64,000 nucleotides of DNA from Megaustenia siamemsis (lineage: Eukaryota; Mollusca; Gastropoda; Stylommatophora; Ariophantidae): contig JAVIAB010000024.1 of assembly GCA_032433765.1 (NCBI GenBank), forward strand, positions 11,721,821-11,785,820, in the 5' to 3' direction. The notes under the pieces are model-generated. The model was not told where the DNA came from. It saw only the letters and a list, made by a program, of their open reading frames with translations, and did no database searches. Shown here in pieces: positions 1-11,392 of this stretch (position 1 is the stretch's first letter; each line of letters begins with the position of its first letter). The position numbers and the translations under genes are program-made.

Positions 1-1140
1 AAAATAGATAATGAGGAGTAGAGATATTGCGGAATGCAATAAGAGGAAGAGTAGAGATATGACAGAAAGCAATAAGTGAAAAGTAGAGATATTGCGGAAT
101 GCAATGAGTGAGGGGTAGAGATATTGCGGAATGCAATAAGAGGAAGAGTAGAGATATTGCGGAAGGCAATAAGTGAAAAGTAGAGATATTGCGGAATGTA
201 ATAAGTGAAGAGTAGAGATATGACGGAAAGCAATAAGTGAAAAGTAGAGATATTGCGGAATGCAATAAGAGTAATGGGTTGAGATATTGCGGAATGCAAT
301 AAGTGAAAAGTAGAGATATTGCGGAATGCAATAAGAGGAAGAGTAGAGATATTGCGGAATGCAACGAGGAGGAGCAGAGGGTATTGCGGAATGCAATGAG
401 TGAGGGGTAGAGATATTGCGGAATGCAATAAGAGGAAGAGTAGAGATATTACGGAAGGCAATAAGTGAAAAGTAGAGATATTGCGGAATGCAATAAGAGG
501 AAGAGTAGAGATATTGCGGAAGGCAATAAGTGAAAAGTAGAGATATTGCGGAATGTAATAAGAGGAAGAGTAGAGATATTACGGAAGGCAATAAGTGAAA
601 AGTAGAGATATTGCGGAATGCAATAAGAGGAAGAGTAGAGATATTACGGAAGGCAACAAGTGAAAAGTAGAGATATTGCGGAATGCAATAAGAGGAAGAG
701 TAGAGATATTACGGAAGGCAATAAGTGAAAAGTAGAGATATTGCGGAATGCAATAAGAGGAAGAGTAGAGATATTGCGGAAGGCAATAAGAGGAAGAGTA
801 GAGATATTGCGGAAGGCAATAAGTGAAAAGTAGAGATATTGCGGAATGCAATAAGAGGAAGAGTAGAGATATTGCGGAAGGCAATAAGTGAAAAGTAGAG
901 ATATTGCGGAATGCAATAAGTGAAGAATAGAGATATGACGGAAAGCAATAAGTGAAAAGTAGAGATATTACGGAAGGCAATAAGTGAAAGGTAGAGATAT
1001 TGCGGAATGCAATAAGAGTAATGGGTTGAGATATTGCGGAATGCAATAAGAGGAAGAGTAGAGATATTGCGGAATGCAACGAGGAGGAGCAGAGGATATT
1101 GCGGAATGCAATGAGTGAGGGGTAGAAAATGAATGAGGAG
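1..1140. repeat. 33-bp minisatellite array (left edge open)
   Basis: Tandem copies of a unit around GTAGAGATATTGCGGAATGC plus a variable AATAAG(A/T)G(G/A)AA tail, period 33 bp (for example AGATATT at 541 and 574). The array runs off the left edge and decays after about 1100. Since 33 is a multiple of three, the minus strand stays open as an 11-residue peptide repeat. I read those ORFs as by-products, not genes. Confidence 0.9.
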
Positions 1141-2633
1141 TACATATATTGCGGATTACAATAAGTGGAGAGTGAAGATATGGCAATATGCAATGAACGA
1201 AGGAGAAAACCCAGAGTGGGTAGTGAAAAGTTGAAGTTATGACGAAATGCATTGAAAGGGAGTTAGAGATAGAGCGGAAAGTGGTGGAAGGTATAAATTT
1301 TAAGTATTAATATAAGAAATTAAATTATTGTCAATTCAAAATTATTGATTTCAAGGTTAACAGTTCAGTAGTGAACAGATGAAAAGGTTCATTGGTACTC
1401 ATTAAGTTAAGAGTTGTTATAGTTGAATGATAGTTATTATTTGAAGTATACCAGTATTAAGGATAAGAGAGACAAAACAGAATGAGTGTAATATTATTGA
1501 GATAAGGGTAATTCAGGGAGATAACCGCCAAGGGAATATAAGAGTAGTCGTTTAGAATAGTACAACGACTAAGTACAGGGAGGGCGTATTGTGTAGCAGA
1601 GAATGGAGAATAGGAGCAGATAATAGCGAAGAAGGGAGATTAGGAATAGATAATAGTGGGGAAAGGAGAATAGGGAAATATAAACCAAACACTTGCGCGG
1701 GGAAGGGTGTAAAGGAAGATACACACCAAGAGATGAAGTATGGGGAATTATAGATTGAGCACTTTCTCATGCAGAAGAGAAAGTGACGTAAAGAAAAGCG
1801 GCATGACGCGTTAGGGGAGTTACGGTTGGCAAGTGACTAGAGTAGCTAGTCACTTGGAGCCAGAACATCAGACTGACAAGACCTATCGAAGTAGTGAGCA
1901 ACATCAGAGAGATAACGGTCAATCATTAGAGATAGTTAGAATAGAGAAGACTCAAATTCACAATGTAATAGGCCGATAGATAGGATAGGAAATAGATAGA
2001 TAGTTTAGGGCGGTGCGTTCGATGGGGAACGTACCAATTTTAGGGAAACGGCCAAATATATTTAGTTAGGTGCAGTAAATAGATAATCGTCGAGCAACAG
2101 ATATAAATAGGGATAGGAGAATGAATGAGACATGAATTAGAAGTGACAGTATATTATGATGTTATTGAAAATGTGTAATGAATTGAAGATTAAAAACAAG
2201 AAAGGCTCCAAGTAAAAAGAAGAATTCATTTTGTGATATTTGTTTATTTGAAAGTTGAAGGCTGCATTGAAATATATAACGATAGAGAAATGTCATGTAA
2301 GATACATATTATAATTACAAGAAATGATGAGTGCAGAATGCTGTCCTACAGAGGGAATGCAACTATTGGCTGAAGCTTCCAGCTGATAATATAGAGGAAC
2401 GGATAAACAAAAATAGAGATAATAAAGGCTTGACGCCATCAAAGACTGGTGCTACCAACGACAAGAGAGAACGTTTTGTCACAGGCAACGAAAGAACTGC
2501 TTGACACGTTATACAAGATAAACAAGTGCATGCGCCAACTAAAGACCAGTAAAAAGAGCGGTACAAACACATCGGCTATGGCATGCATTTACTAAACAAC
2601 AATCAAAAAGAAAATGAAAAGAAAGCGTTTACA

Positions 2634-2636
<3 letters not shown>
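1141..2636. other. Purine-rich non-coding DNA
   Basis: Mostly A/G-rich sequence with no convincing coding frame. It holds a perfect hairpin at 1830-1856 and short AGAATAGG-like repetitions near 1600-1680. It could be part of an LTR, but I see no boundary that proves it. Confidence 0.4.
1830..1856. repeat. Perfect 11-bp stem hairpin
   Basis: CAAGTGACTAG, loop AGTAG, then CTAGTCACTTG: an 11-bp perfect inverted repeat with a 5-base loop. No function can be assigned; it could be a dimeric protein site or an RNA hairpin in an element leader. Confidence 0.8.

Positions 2637-2638
<2 letters not shown>

Positions 2639-2690
<52 letters not shown>
2639..2690. repeat. (AG)n microsatellite
   Basis: About 26 uninterrupted AG dinucleotides. 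Confidence 0.98.
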
Positions 2691-2692
<2 letters not shown>

Positions 2693-3269
2693 AAAAATTC
2701 TAGCAGTATTATTTAGATATCGAGATTAAAATGAAGGAGTTAAGAGAGTTGAGAAAGTTTATATTTCTACCATCAAAAGTTAACCATTTAAAAATCCTAG
2801 AATGACAAGTTAGACAATTTAAATTACAAGCACGATGTGAACAGAAGATTATAATATTGGTATGAAAAGAGATACAGTTAAACATCCTACTATTAATTAA
2901 TAAAGAAACAGTTAGAAATAATAAAAAGAAAAATAAAAGCAGCTTAAAATAATGTTATGAAAAGAGAGAGACAATTAGATCTCAAGCATTAAAGTAGTGA
3001 GAGACAGTTATTCTGTTTTATTTTATTTTTAAACTGAGAATCAAGTTCAGAATAATTGATCAAACTTGTACAATAAAATGTACTATGGGGTGTTTATATT
3101 GTCGCTAAGGAGTGACTTGATCAATATTCTTGAAATGAAATCACCGATTGATAAAATTTACATCACATTCTGTGTCCACAATCCCGTCACAAACATAACA
3201 CAGTAAGCCGCTATTAAATTCACGGTTTCATTGCTGAAGGGAAATGCTGTTATACAATGGAAACAAGAT

Positions 3270-5310
3270 ATTTTTAAAAATACGTCTTCGGTAATGATAG
3301 CAAATATAGAGAAGTTATTCAACAATTTGTGTTGAAATGTCCAGACTCACAAGTCTCCCACCGCAATGAGGCTATGACTTTGATTGACAAGTTTCGTGCT
3401 ACGGATAGTGTTGTAGATGCATATGGATCTGGAGGGCCTTGAACTTCAGAAGACACAGAACTTGATATGCAAACCAGAATTACAATGAGCCCTAATAAAT
3501 CTTTAAGGTGGTTGCCTCAATATGCAAACTTTTCCAATGAGTGCCGTGAACAAGGTTCTGAAGTGTTAGCTGCACTATCGTCCTTACAGATTAATTGAAT
3601 CGTCTTAATTTCGTGCAAGAGATTGTGAATCCAGATGGAACTGCTGCATGTGGTTTCAGAACCTTATCTCTGAACGAGGTGATGAAGTCCTTGACGTGAC
3701 ACTCTTCACTGATGAGGCACGGTTTCATCTCTCCGGTTGCTTCAACAAGTAAGAACAACCGTTTGTAGAGCAGTAAAAAAAAACCCGCATGAATTACATC
3801 AAGTACCGCTTTACGTTCAGAAAGTCGTATGCGGATAATTGGGAAACATTTTTTTCAATGCAAAAATCAACGCAGAACATTACCGTACTTTAATGCTGGA
3901 ATCATTCTTAGCCCACCTTACAGAGCGGGAAATTAAAGAAGCTCGGTTTAGGCAGGATGGGGCAACAGCACACACAGCCACAACAACATCACTTACTCAT
4001 TAGGAAAGCATATTTGCAAATCGCATTATTTCACTTGTATCTGGCCTGCTCGTTCACCAGACCTAACCCCGCCTAATTATTATCATACCTAACCCCGTCT
4101 AATTATTATCTGTGGGGTGAGCTGAAAAGAAATATGTATCGAATATTCTGAGGACAGATAATGACCTGAAGGCATAAATCGTCATCCAGAGACAACAAAT
4201 ATCAACGGTCATTATCCAGAAGGTATTTGTAGACAAACACCAGGCATACCAAGAGTTGTTAACTCCCTACTGCCCGTACCAGTACAGACTCCCTTAACAG
4301 AGGAATCAGGATTGTCAAAGCAAATACGTACAGGAGTGAAAGGAATACCTGACAAGGATGAACAGAATAACCTGCAGCGTAAAACAATAACTCTCAGTTT
4401 CTTGGATGAAAAAAACCCACAAGACCTATGGATTCGTGTGTACGCAGATGGGTCAGTACATAATGCAGTAAAGAATGGGTGAGCAGATGCACACATAGAA
4501 TACCCAAATAACACTAGTGATATGGATAAAATAGCAACAGAGCAATATCGTCACAATTACGATGTAGAAATCCAAGCAATAAAGTTGGCAATAGAAAAAC
4601 TGCTGAACAGTAATCTTAGCTCACAGCCTGTAGTGTTTTTGACATATACAAGATCAGTACTATAAGCACTGCAATCCAGAAAATTGCCACATCTGCAGAC
4701 CTTATTGACTGAACTCTGCAAACATCACAGGATTGCCCGGCAGTGGTCCCACCTCACTGTAGAATACCAGGAAACGAGAGAGAGAGAGCAGATCAGCTGG
4801 CAAATGAAGGTGAAACAGGCACACAACCAGATGCACCGGTTACATACCATCATAATAAACAGATAATCAAATTAATCAGGAGACAACATACCACAAATCA
4901 GGATACTTTTCATTATATGAATAGATGGGAACAAATTATCATTATACGCATTTGAACAGAACACAATCGACTCCACAGTCAGGTGTACACAAAATTCAAG
5001 AACCGCACCTCAACTACATGTACATGTGGACAGGCGCCCCAGAATGCGGAACGCATATTTCAAGAATGCACTGAATATAGTAGACTGAGAAAAATCCAGT
5101 GGCCCATTAAAACAACACCACAGTCAAAACTGTATGGGCCACTGCAAGAATTACGAATGAAAGTAGCATTTATACAGGAAATGACATTGCAGATATAGAC
5201 AATATTTCAGGCAAACGAGAGATAGATAGATCCAGAAGGTTTTAGAAAATATGAAGAGTTGAGTTACATAATATCTTGAGGCCTGTGGTGGATTATTTGA
5301 ACACATGCTG
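3270..5310 (+). pseudogene. Decayed Tc1/mariner-superfamily transposase, split by a retrotransposon
   Basis: Fragments of a DDE transposase are readable in several frames. TLFTDEARFHLSG contains the first catalytic Asp (codon 3711-3713). RFRQDGATAHTA contains the second (3956-3958). SPDLTPPNYYLWGELKRNMYR is the third block, but the usual Asp of PPDYY is Asn (AAT, 4075-4077). Stops and frameshifts are frequent, so the copy is dead. A near-repeat of ACCTAACCCCG(C/T)CTAATTATTAT at 4061-4108 splits the last block. A C-terminal piece resembling the family ending (ACGGLFEHML) reappears after 5250, so the insertion at 4225-5229 separates the two parts. A related copy on the minus strand at 45230-45780 lacks that insertion. 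Confidence 0.72.
4214..5240 (+). mobile_element. Family F non-LTR retrotransposon 3' end (RNase H) with 11-bp TSD
   Basis: An insertion at 4225-5229 is bounded by the perfect direct repeat ATCCAGAAGGT (4214-4224 and 5230-5240) and ends in a GATA-type tail (AGAGATAGATAGA). Its remnants read as an RNase H end (CRIPGNERERADQLANEG, the final His/Asp block) followed by a Cys-rich tail (TCTCGQAPQNAERIFQECTE) typical of Pol-like non-LTR elements. Several stops and frameshifts make it non-functional. It lies inside a Tc1-like transposase in the same orientation. Confidence 0.82.
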
Positions 5311-6060
5311 TGAACACAACTCCATCGTGTGAACAACTTCTTTACAAAGCCTTGTTTTCTTAGTGGACCTTTCAGTAACTAAAGGTAGATAACTTTTAAT
5401 TTGTTAAAGGAATTATAAATAATTGATATTTCCAACCACAAAATGAAAGGAAAATACATTTCTTTTAGTTTGGTTACTTCAGAAATTGAACATTTCTTAT
5501 AGACTTTTTCAAAAGAACATGCATATTTATGATAATTCTTTTTTGGGAAGACAATATGCATATGAACGACACTTTAGGCAATTTACAATATACTGAAATA
5601 TCAATAATTGTTTCTATAGTCTAACAGGAGTTGCTTCCTTTTTAATAAAATAAGACAACTTTTAATTTCTAAAGCAGTTCAGAAATATATTAACATTTTC
5701 ATCAACAATTCAACGGTAGAACAATTTTTGCATTTAAGTTTGATATATTAGTACGAACCGTTCCTGTAAATATTACGCAACATTTGAATATATATTCTTC
5801 AAAGAATTATTAGTTTTCTTAGCTGATAATCAACTGATTAAAGTTTCTAAGCATTTGTCTACATTACAAGTGCAAACGAAGTTAATTTACAAAAAGTAAA
5901 CGACGCTGTATCATCACTTCACTGTAGAGTCTAGAAGAGATAATTTGTTGGAAAGAGATGTATCAATAACACAAGGAAAATACTATGTAGTTGAAATTTC
6001 AAATTTGTAGTAGAAAAAGGGAGGGGAATTTGAGACTGACAACTGCACGAAATTCATGTC
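5311..6060 (+). repeat. Non-coding repeat associated with the Tc1-like element
   Basis: AT-rich, with no gene. The part around 5640-5950 (for example TTCTTAGCTGATAATCAACTG) recurs in reverse orientation near 42340-42560 and 45760-45980, so it belongs to a dispersed family. Confidence 0.6.
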
Positions 6061-6670
6061 ACTGGAAGAAGAAGAGAGGCAGTTTAAATTTCTAGCATCA
6101 AAACTTATCCATTAAAAAACCCAGAATGATCAGAGAGACAGTTTAAAATAACCCCACCTAATTACTATATGTCAGGTGAGCTGAAAAAAAAAAGTTTATC
6201 AAATATTGTGAAGACAGATATTGAATTGAAGACAGGAATCGTTACCCTGAGCCAACAATATCACCGGTCATTATCCAGAAGGTATTTGTAGACAAACACA
6301 GACATATCAAGCGTTGTTAACATTCTACTGCCCATACCGGAACAAACTCCCTTAACAGGGGAATCTGGACTGTCAATACAAATACGGACAGAAGTGAAAG
6401 GAATACTCGACAAGCAGGAATAGAATAGCCAACAGCGTAAAACAATAATTTTCAGTTTCTTGGATGAAAAATACACACACGACCTATGCATTCGTCCAGA
6501 ATGCAGAAAAGAATGGGGGAGCAGTTGCCTACATAAAGTACCCAAATAACAATAGTGATATAAATACACTAATTTTTTTTGTTCTGTCTGTGGGGGCGAT
6601 CAACACACTTAACCTGACAGCTGACTTCATGTGAGAGTCTGGAATCCTACTCTGATTGAGTCCTGATCGC

Positions 6671-6743
<73 letters not shown>

Positions 6744-7170
6744 CAAAAGCAACAGGGAAATATTGTCACTGTTACGATGCAGAAATCCAAGCAATAAAGT
6801 TGGCAATAGAAAATCTGCTGAACAGCAATCTTATCCCACAACTTGTAGTGTTTTTCTGACAGATGCAAGATCAGTACTCCAAGCACAGCAATCCAGAAAA
6901 TTGCCACATCAGCAGACCTTGTTGACTGAACTCTGCAAACACCACAGGATTTCCCAGCAATGGTCCCACCTCCCTGTGGAATGCCAGGAAACGAGAGAGC
7001 AGATCAGCAGAAGCAGATAATCAAATTAATCAGGAAACAACATGCCCCAAATCGGGATACTTTTCATAATATGAATAGATGGGAACATGTTATCATTATA
7101 ACCATTAGAACCTGGCACAATCGACAATCGACAATCACCTGTATACAAAATTCAAGATTGGTACCTGATC
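6061..7170 (+). mobile_element. Second copy of the Tc1-like + family F composite, internally deleted
   Basis: 6061-6150 resembles 2740-2830. From about 6150 it jumps to the equivalent of 4065 and carries the same Tc1/F junction (GTCATTATCCAGAAGGTATT). The shared junction means this copy arose by duplication after the F insertion, not by a second insertion. RNase H remnants (VECQETREQISRSR) are frameshifted. Similarity ends near 7170, inside TACATGTACATGTG. Confidence 0.75.
6580..6738 (+). mobile_element. SINE-like repeat, 3' part, with (AT)n tail (copy 1)
   Basis: About 92 bp from TTCTGTCTGTGGGGGCGATC to GAGTCCTGATCGCAG match the ends of the repeats at 12579-12958 and 28503-28833. A (TA)n run at 6672-6738 follows. 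ATATAAATACA at 6558-6568 and 6735-6745 flanks it and fits an 11-bp TSD, although the AT tail makes the right edge ambiguous. It interrupts the family F copy, which is continuous at 4225-5229. Confidence 0.75.
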
Positions 7171-7243
7171 TACATGTACATGTGTTTAACTCAAAAGCAT
7201 ACGTGCTTTTTAACAAAAGACCTGTTTTTTGGGGGGACTCAAG

Positions 7244-7837
7244 GAAGATATCACCGATGGAAGAATAAATTGTACTATTAGTCCCATAAATGATTCGCTT
7301 CCAGAGGTTTATGATGTAAACAACGCAGTTTTGTCATTGCAAGTGAATAATGTCCACACCTATATTTGGTCAGGATTGTGTAGCAGCAGCAGCTTTATAG
7401 CGAACACAGAAAACATGATAGGATTGTGCTGTTCTGAAACAGCTATGCCATGCGACCCTAGAATTGCTTTTAATGGGATTACTGTGACCACAAACCACTC
7501 TCCATGTGTGTGCCACATATTTACACCCCAGAAAGAAATACTGAATATAACAACATCATATGCCATCTGTAATATTAATGACCACAGACCGGGGGCCTCC
7601 TGTATGATTGATACAACTGTTGCATCAAGCACTTCATCAGCAGAGCCAGATCTATGTAATGTTAATCTGACATTGTTCTTGAATGATGTCCAAGTTAATA
7701 AAACATCAGAATCGTGTGGCAGCAGCTACAAGACGGGATCAGAGAACATCATCAAGTTCTGCTGCTATAAAGGAGACTTGCCTTGCTATCCCAAAATTGC
7801 CTTAATTGTGATCCTTGGCCATGTGCAATTAGGATGA
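7244..7837 (+). CDS. Unrecognised Cys-rich ectodomain-like exon with two related modules
   Basis: An open frame of about 198 codons with no credible ATG. A pyrimidine run and CTCAAG before codon 7244 could be a splice acceptor. Two related modules are visible. Module 1 runs from INCTISPIN to MPCDPRIAF and module 2 from LCNVNLTLF to LPCYPKIAL. Both share a Cys-Ser-Ser or Cys-Gly-Ser turn, an EN-(M/I)-I-x-x-CC segment and a PC-x-P-(R/K)-IA ending. Six N-glycosylation sequons (NCT, NDS, NHS, NIT, NLT, NKT) and many Cys suggest an extracellular protein. Similarity between the modules stops at IAL, just before a possible donor (TTAATT/GTGATC). I recognise no family. It could be an internal exon of a secreted or surface protein, or a captured fragment. 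Confidence 0.5.
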   Translation, partial: EDITDGRINCTISPINDSLPEVYDVNNAVLSLQVNNVHTYIWSGLCSSSSFIANTENMIGLCCSETAMPCDPRIAFNGITVTTNHSPCVCHIFTPQKEILNITTSYAICNINDHRPGASCMIDTTVASSTSSAEPDLCNVNLTLFLNDVQVNKTSESCGSSYKTGSENIIKFCCYKGDLPCYPKIALIVILGHVQLG

Positions 7838-7845
7838 GATGGTAA

Positions 7846-8258
7846 CTAAACTAGACTAAACTTGAGGATGACATGTTGACTAAACTACATTAAACTTGAG
7901 GATGAAAGTTGACTAAACTAGACTAAACGTGAGGATGACATGTTGACTAAACTAGACTAAACTTGAGGATGACATGACTAAACTAGACCAAACGTGAGGA
8001 TGACCTGTTGACTAAACTAGACTAAACTTGAGGATGACATGTTGACTAACCTAGACTTAACTTGAGGATGACATGTTGACTAAACTAGACTAAACTTGAG
8101 GATGACCTGCTGACTAAACTAGATTAAACTTGAGGATGACATGACTAAACTAGACAAAACTTGATGATGACCTGTTGACTAAACTAGACTAAACTTGTAA
8201 ATGACCTTTCGACTAAATTAGACTAAACTTGACGATAACCTGTTGACTAAACTAGACT
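7846..8258 (+). repeat. 34-bp minisatellite
   Basis: About 12 copies of a unit near GACTAAACTAGACTAAACTT followed by GAGGATGACATGTT, some with a 6-8 bp deletion. It separates the Cys-rich ORF from the transposase remnant. Confidence 0.92.
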
Positions 8259-8260
8259 CA

Positions 8261-9095
8261 TTGCTCGAAGCAAATACCTGAGACAGATCCGTGAGCGGCG
8301 GAGTGAACGGTATGATATTTTATAATTGGACGAATCCAGGGTCAACGCACACCACACCTATGCTAAAGAATGGCAGTCAGTAAATGGCAAACTCAAAAGA
8401 ACAATTCCGAGCAGCAAAGGCCAGCGCATTATATAAATGGCTTCAGTGGAAGCATTGAAAACGGCCTTGTCCATGATGCGGGACTTATTTTCCAATCAAA
8501 AAGTACCGATGGTAGGGACTACCATACTGAAATGAATGGAAACATTTTCAGGCACTGGTTGGAGAACGATCTTTTACCAATCCTGGAGAGACCTTCATGC
8601 ATAGTCATGGATAATGCATCATACCACAATGTCGTATCAGAGGAAGACAAAGTGCCTACTGCATCAAATACAAAAGAGCAAATTAGGACATGGCTTGCGA
8701 ATGAAAATGTCAAATTTGACGACACATATTTAAAACCCGAATTGTTACAACTTGTGAAGAATACGAATAAGAAAAAGGTGTACCATGTTGACAAAATCAT
8801 TGAGAAATACGGCCACACCTCTCTTCGACTCCCTGCATATCATGCGCACCTTAATCCAATCGAACTTGTCTGGGCTCACGTCAAAGGACAAGTTGCAAAA
8901 CAGAACAGGACGTTTAAAATGTGTGATGTTGAAGTTCTGACACGCGAGTCTCTCTCAAAAATAGACATTCCGTTCTGGAAGAAGTGTGTTGAACATGTGC
9001 TGCGGGTGGAAGATGTGTACTGGAAACGAGATGGATTACTATTTGTCCAGCCAGTAATGATTATCAACCTCTTGGAATCGTCAGATTCGGAATGA
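8261..9095 (+). pseudogene. DDE_3-type (IS630/Tc1-like) transposase, frameshifted
   Basis: Translation in two frames gives the catalytic core of a DDE superfamily endonuclease. Upstream frame: KYLRQIRERRSERYDIL, then TAA at 8323-8325 where a Tyr is expected, then LDESRVNAHHTYAKEW with the first Asp, up to KGQRII. A frameshift near 8430 leads to the 8370-9095 frame: CIVMDNASYHNVV (second Asp), LRLPAYHAHLNPIELVWAHVK (the NPIE Glu), and a C-terminal helix region to the stop at 9095. The triad codons survive but the stop and frameshift kill the reading frame. The N-terminal HTH part is absent; the preceding minisatellite takes its place. Confidence 0.82.
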
Positions 9096-9416
9096 TTAAA
9101 ATTAAGATGAATTCAATTCCAGCTGCAGTTAGGACGTCATGGGGTCTAATGATGACCGAAGGACAAAACTAATTGTAACCAATTGAATTCATGTTTGCAA
9201 ATACACATAACGAACAACACCCACAATTAAGCAATATGTAGATACGCCTCTGACAAGTATTGCAGTAAACTGGAAAATTTAACTCGATTACTGTAAACTC
9301 TAAAATTTGAATCAACAAAAAGTCACAATAACTAACAGCGTCGATATCATTTTTAATTTCTTAGAATTAAGAAATAGAACAAGACTTGTTTAAATATTCT
9401 AGCATGTGGCATTATA
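9096..9416. other. No recognised feature
   Basis: AT-rich flank of the transposase remnant. I see no gene, and I could not locate terminal repeats for the transposon. Confidence 0.4.
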
Positions 9417-9599
9417 CCGTGGGTGTCAGCTTTACCTGAGCTATTCTACACCACACCCCAGCTGTACCTCTACCAACCGTGGGTGTCAGCTTTACCTGAG
9501 CTATTCTACACCACACCCCAGCTGTACCTCTTTCAATCGTGGCTGCCAGCTTTACCTGAGCTATTCAACACCACACCGCTGCTGTATCTCAACCAGCCC
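9417..9599 (+). repeat. 60-bp tandem repeat, three copies
   Basis: Three units start at about 9418, 9478 and 9538 (CCGTGGGTGTCAGCTTTACC...). The first two are nearly identical and the third is diverged. Sixty is a multiple of three, so two frames stay open with a 20-residue repeat. Coding cannot be excluded but nothing else supports it. 9600-9887 holds nothing I recognise. Confidence 0.88.
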
Positions 9600-9887
9600 A
9601 ACTTAACATCATCTCCAGCTAGATACATCCACTCAACTTTTGCAAAACTGTTGTTTTCTGAGAACATTTCCTGGTGGAACATAATTTCCTGACTTAGATT
9701 TGTCAACTACCAAATATCGGCAATTTCAAATCGGTGTCTCGTGTGTGTTTAGTCATCAAATAGATCTTATATCGAATGAAAGAAGGAATGTTGTTGAACA
9801 TGGAAATAATATATGTGGCCCAACAAATCATTGGAGTGAGTATTTAAAGAGAAAAGGAAGTGCCGGTTGGCCACGACACCGAGCCAT

Positions 9888-10235
9888 CTATAGTATTTTA
9901 TCTCTTTGTCGTCCGCGATCTCTATGTCCCTGTATTTTGCAATTTGTAACCAAGTATTCCAACTTTCCTCTTCTCATGATGTGCACGAAAAATGTTGATT
10001 GTTTCTTTCTGATGTTTTTTGGGACCTCCCTTTTTGTGTCCTCGTTGATCTTGTTAACTGTCCAGGGAACTTTCAACATTCTTCTGAGAAATCCCATCTC
10101 ATCTCTGTGGCCTCTAATCGTCTTTTCATTTGTTCGTCTATTGTACATGATTCGCTTCCATAGGTCAGAATTAGTTTATTATAGCACAGATGAACATTTC
10201 TATTGACATAGACTTGTAGCGTAATCTGTTCATGC
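9888..10235 (-). pseudogene. Family B non-LTR RT, C-terminal fragment
   Basis: On the minus strand two overlapping frames give the typical tail of a non-LTR polymerase: LILTYGSESCTIDEQMKRRL, then after a frameshift FLRRMLKVPWTVNK and FVHIMRRGKLEYLVT, ending GHRDRGRQRDKIL. The catalytic RT core is absent. The start of this piece (YVNRNV) matches the broken end of the copy at 38576-39640, which identifies one family. Confidence 0.8.
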
Positions 10236-10254
10236 CTTCTATACATCTCATCCT

Positions 10255-10510
10255 TCTTCACTTACATTCTCTGTTACGCGTTATTGTCTGCTCCATTTCA
10301 CTTACATTCACCCTTACATTTTATATGACTTCGCTTCACTTACATTCTTATACTTTATCTCTCCTTTCAGCTTCACTTACATTTTATCTTACATTTGATC
10401 TCTCCCTTCTTTTCACTTACATTCATCCTTACACACTTTCTCTCATTCTTTTTCATCCACAAACATATTCTTTAACAAACTCATCACCTCCATTTATCAC
10501 TTCACATTAT
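10255..10510 (+). repeat. Imperfect pyrimidine-rich repeat (TTCACTTACATT)
   Basis: Irregular recurrences of CTTCACTTACATT with spacings of roughly 30-50 bp. No gene. From 10511 to 11392 I see only non-coding sequence. Confidence 0.5.
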
Positions 10511-11392
10511 CGTAAATGATTTATTGTACATTTCTCATTATATTACGCCCCACGCGTTCTCTCTGTATTCTACAACATAGCCCATTCTCTCCTCGTGTTT
10601 GTGTTGTCCTCGTATTGTCACGAGAGTTAAAGGTCTTATCGACGACAAACACGTGAAAAACCTGGGTCACAAGAAAGCGAGCACTCCACAAGATCAGAGT
10701 GCCCAAACTGAGCATTCGTTCACGTCATGTAGGGCCCTAGTTGTGCGGCAAGTGTTGCAGAAATCACTCAGTTTGCATCAAATCACCTCTTACACTTTTG
10801 GAATATGATTTATATTTTTATAACGGAATATAAGTTCATGGAGGAAACCGATAGGAAATATAAATGAGTACAAATGTAAAGTTACAAATGGTTTCTGTAC
10901 AGGAGTTTCTGTTTTATGTTTAATAATTCACCGTGACCGGAATAAGTTTGATTTGGACAACTTTACTACCATCATCTTGTGCCGTGCCTTGAGGTTTTTT
11001 CTGTTCATTCTATCTGTTGCTCATCAATTATATTTCTATGACATATTCTATATTATTATATTATTTCATTCTTTGAATATTCTTCCATGTCTTAAAGATT
11101 GTGAAATATTCCTATCCCTCTCGTTCCTTTAACATTTCTTTGTAAAAGTCTTAGACATTTAGCGTTTAGTCACACCATAGTCAATGACTTCATGTGTCAC
11201 CGCTTGCTTGTTTTGTGAACTTGTGTGATAATTTCATACAAAATAATAAACGTCATGTAGATGGTCTAGTATATCAGGATTGTTTCCCTTGTATAGTGAT
11301 AGAGTGCTACTAAGTTGAGACAAAAGCAATAGCAATGTTCGTGAGGGATAAGAACTTAGTGAAAATGTGAAAACAATAATGGCAGGTGGTGT

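Noticed and set aside
579..1252. ORFs up to 204 codons on the minus strand
   Set aside because: They run through a 33-bp minisatellite and encode an 11-residue repeat. No start, splice or composition evidence for a gene.
9700..10206. 168-codon plus-strand ORF
   Set aside because: It is antisense to the clear RT tail on the minus strand.
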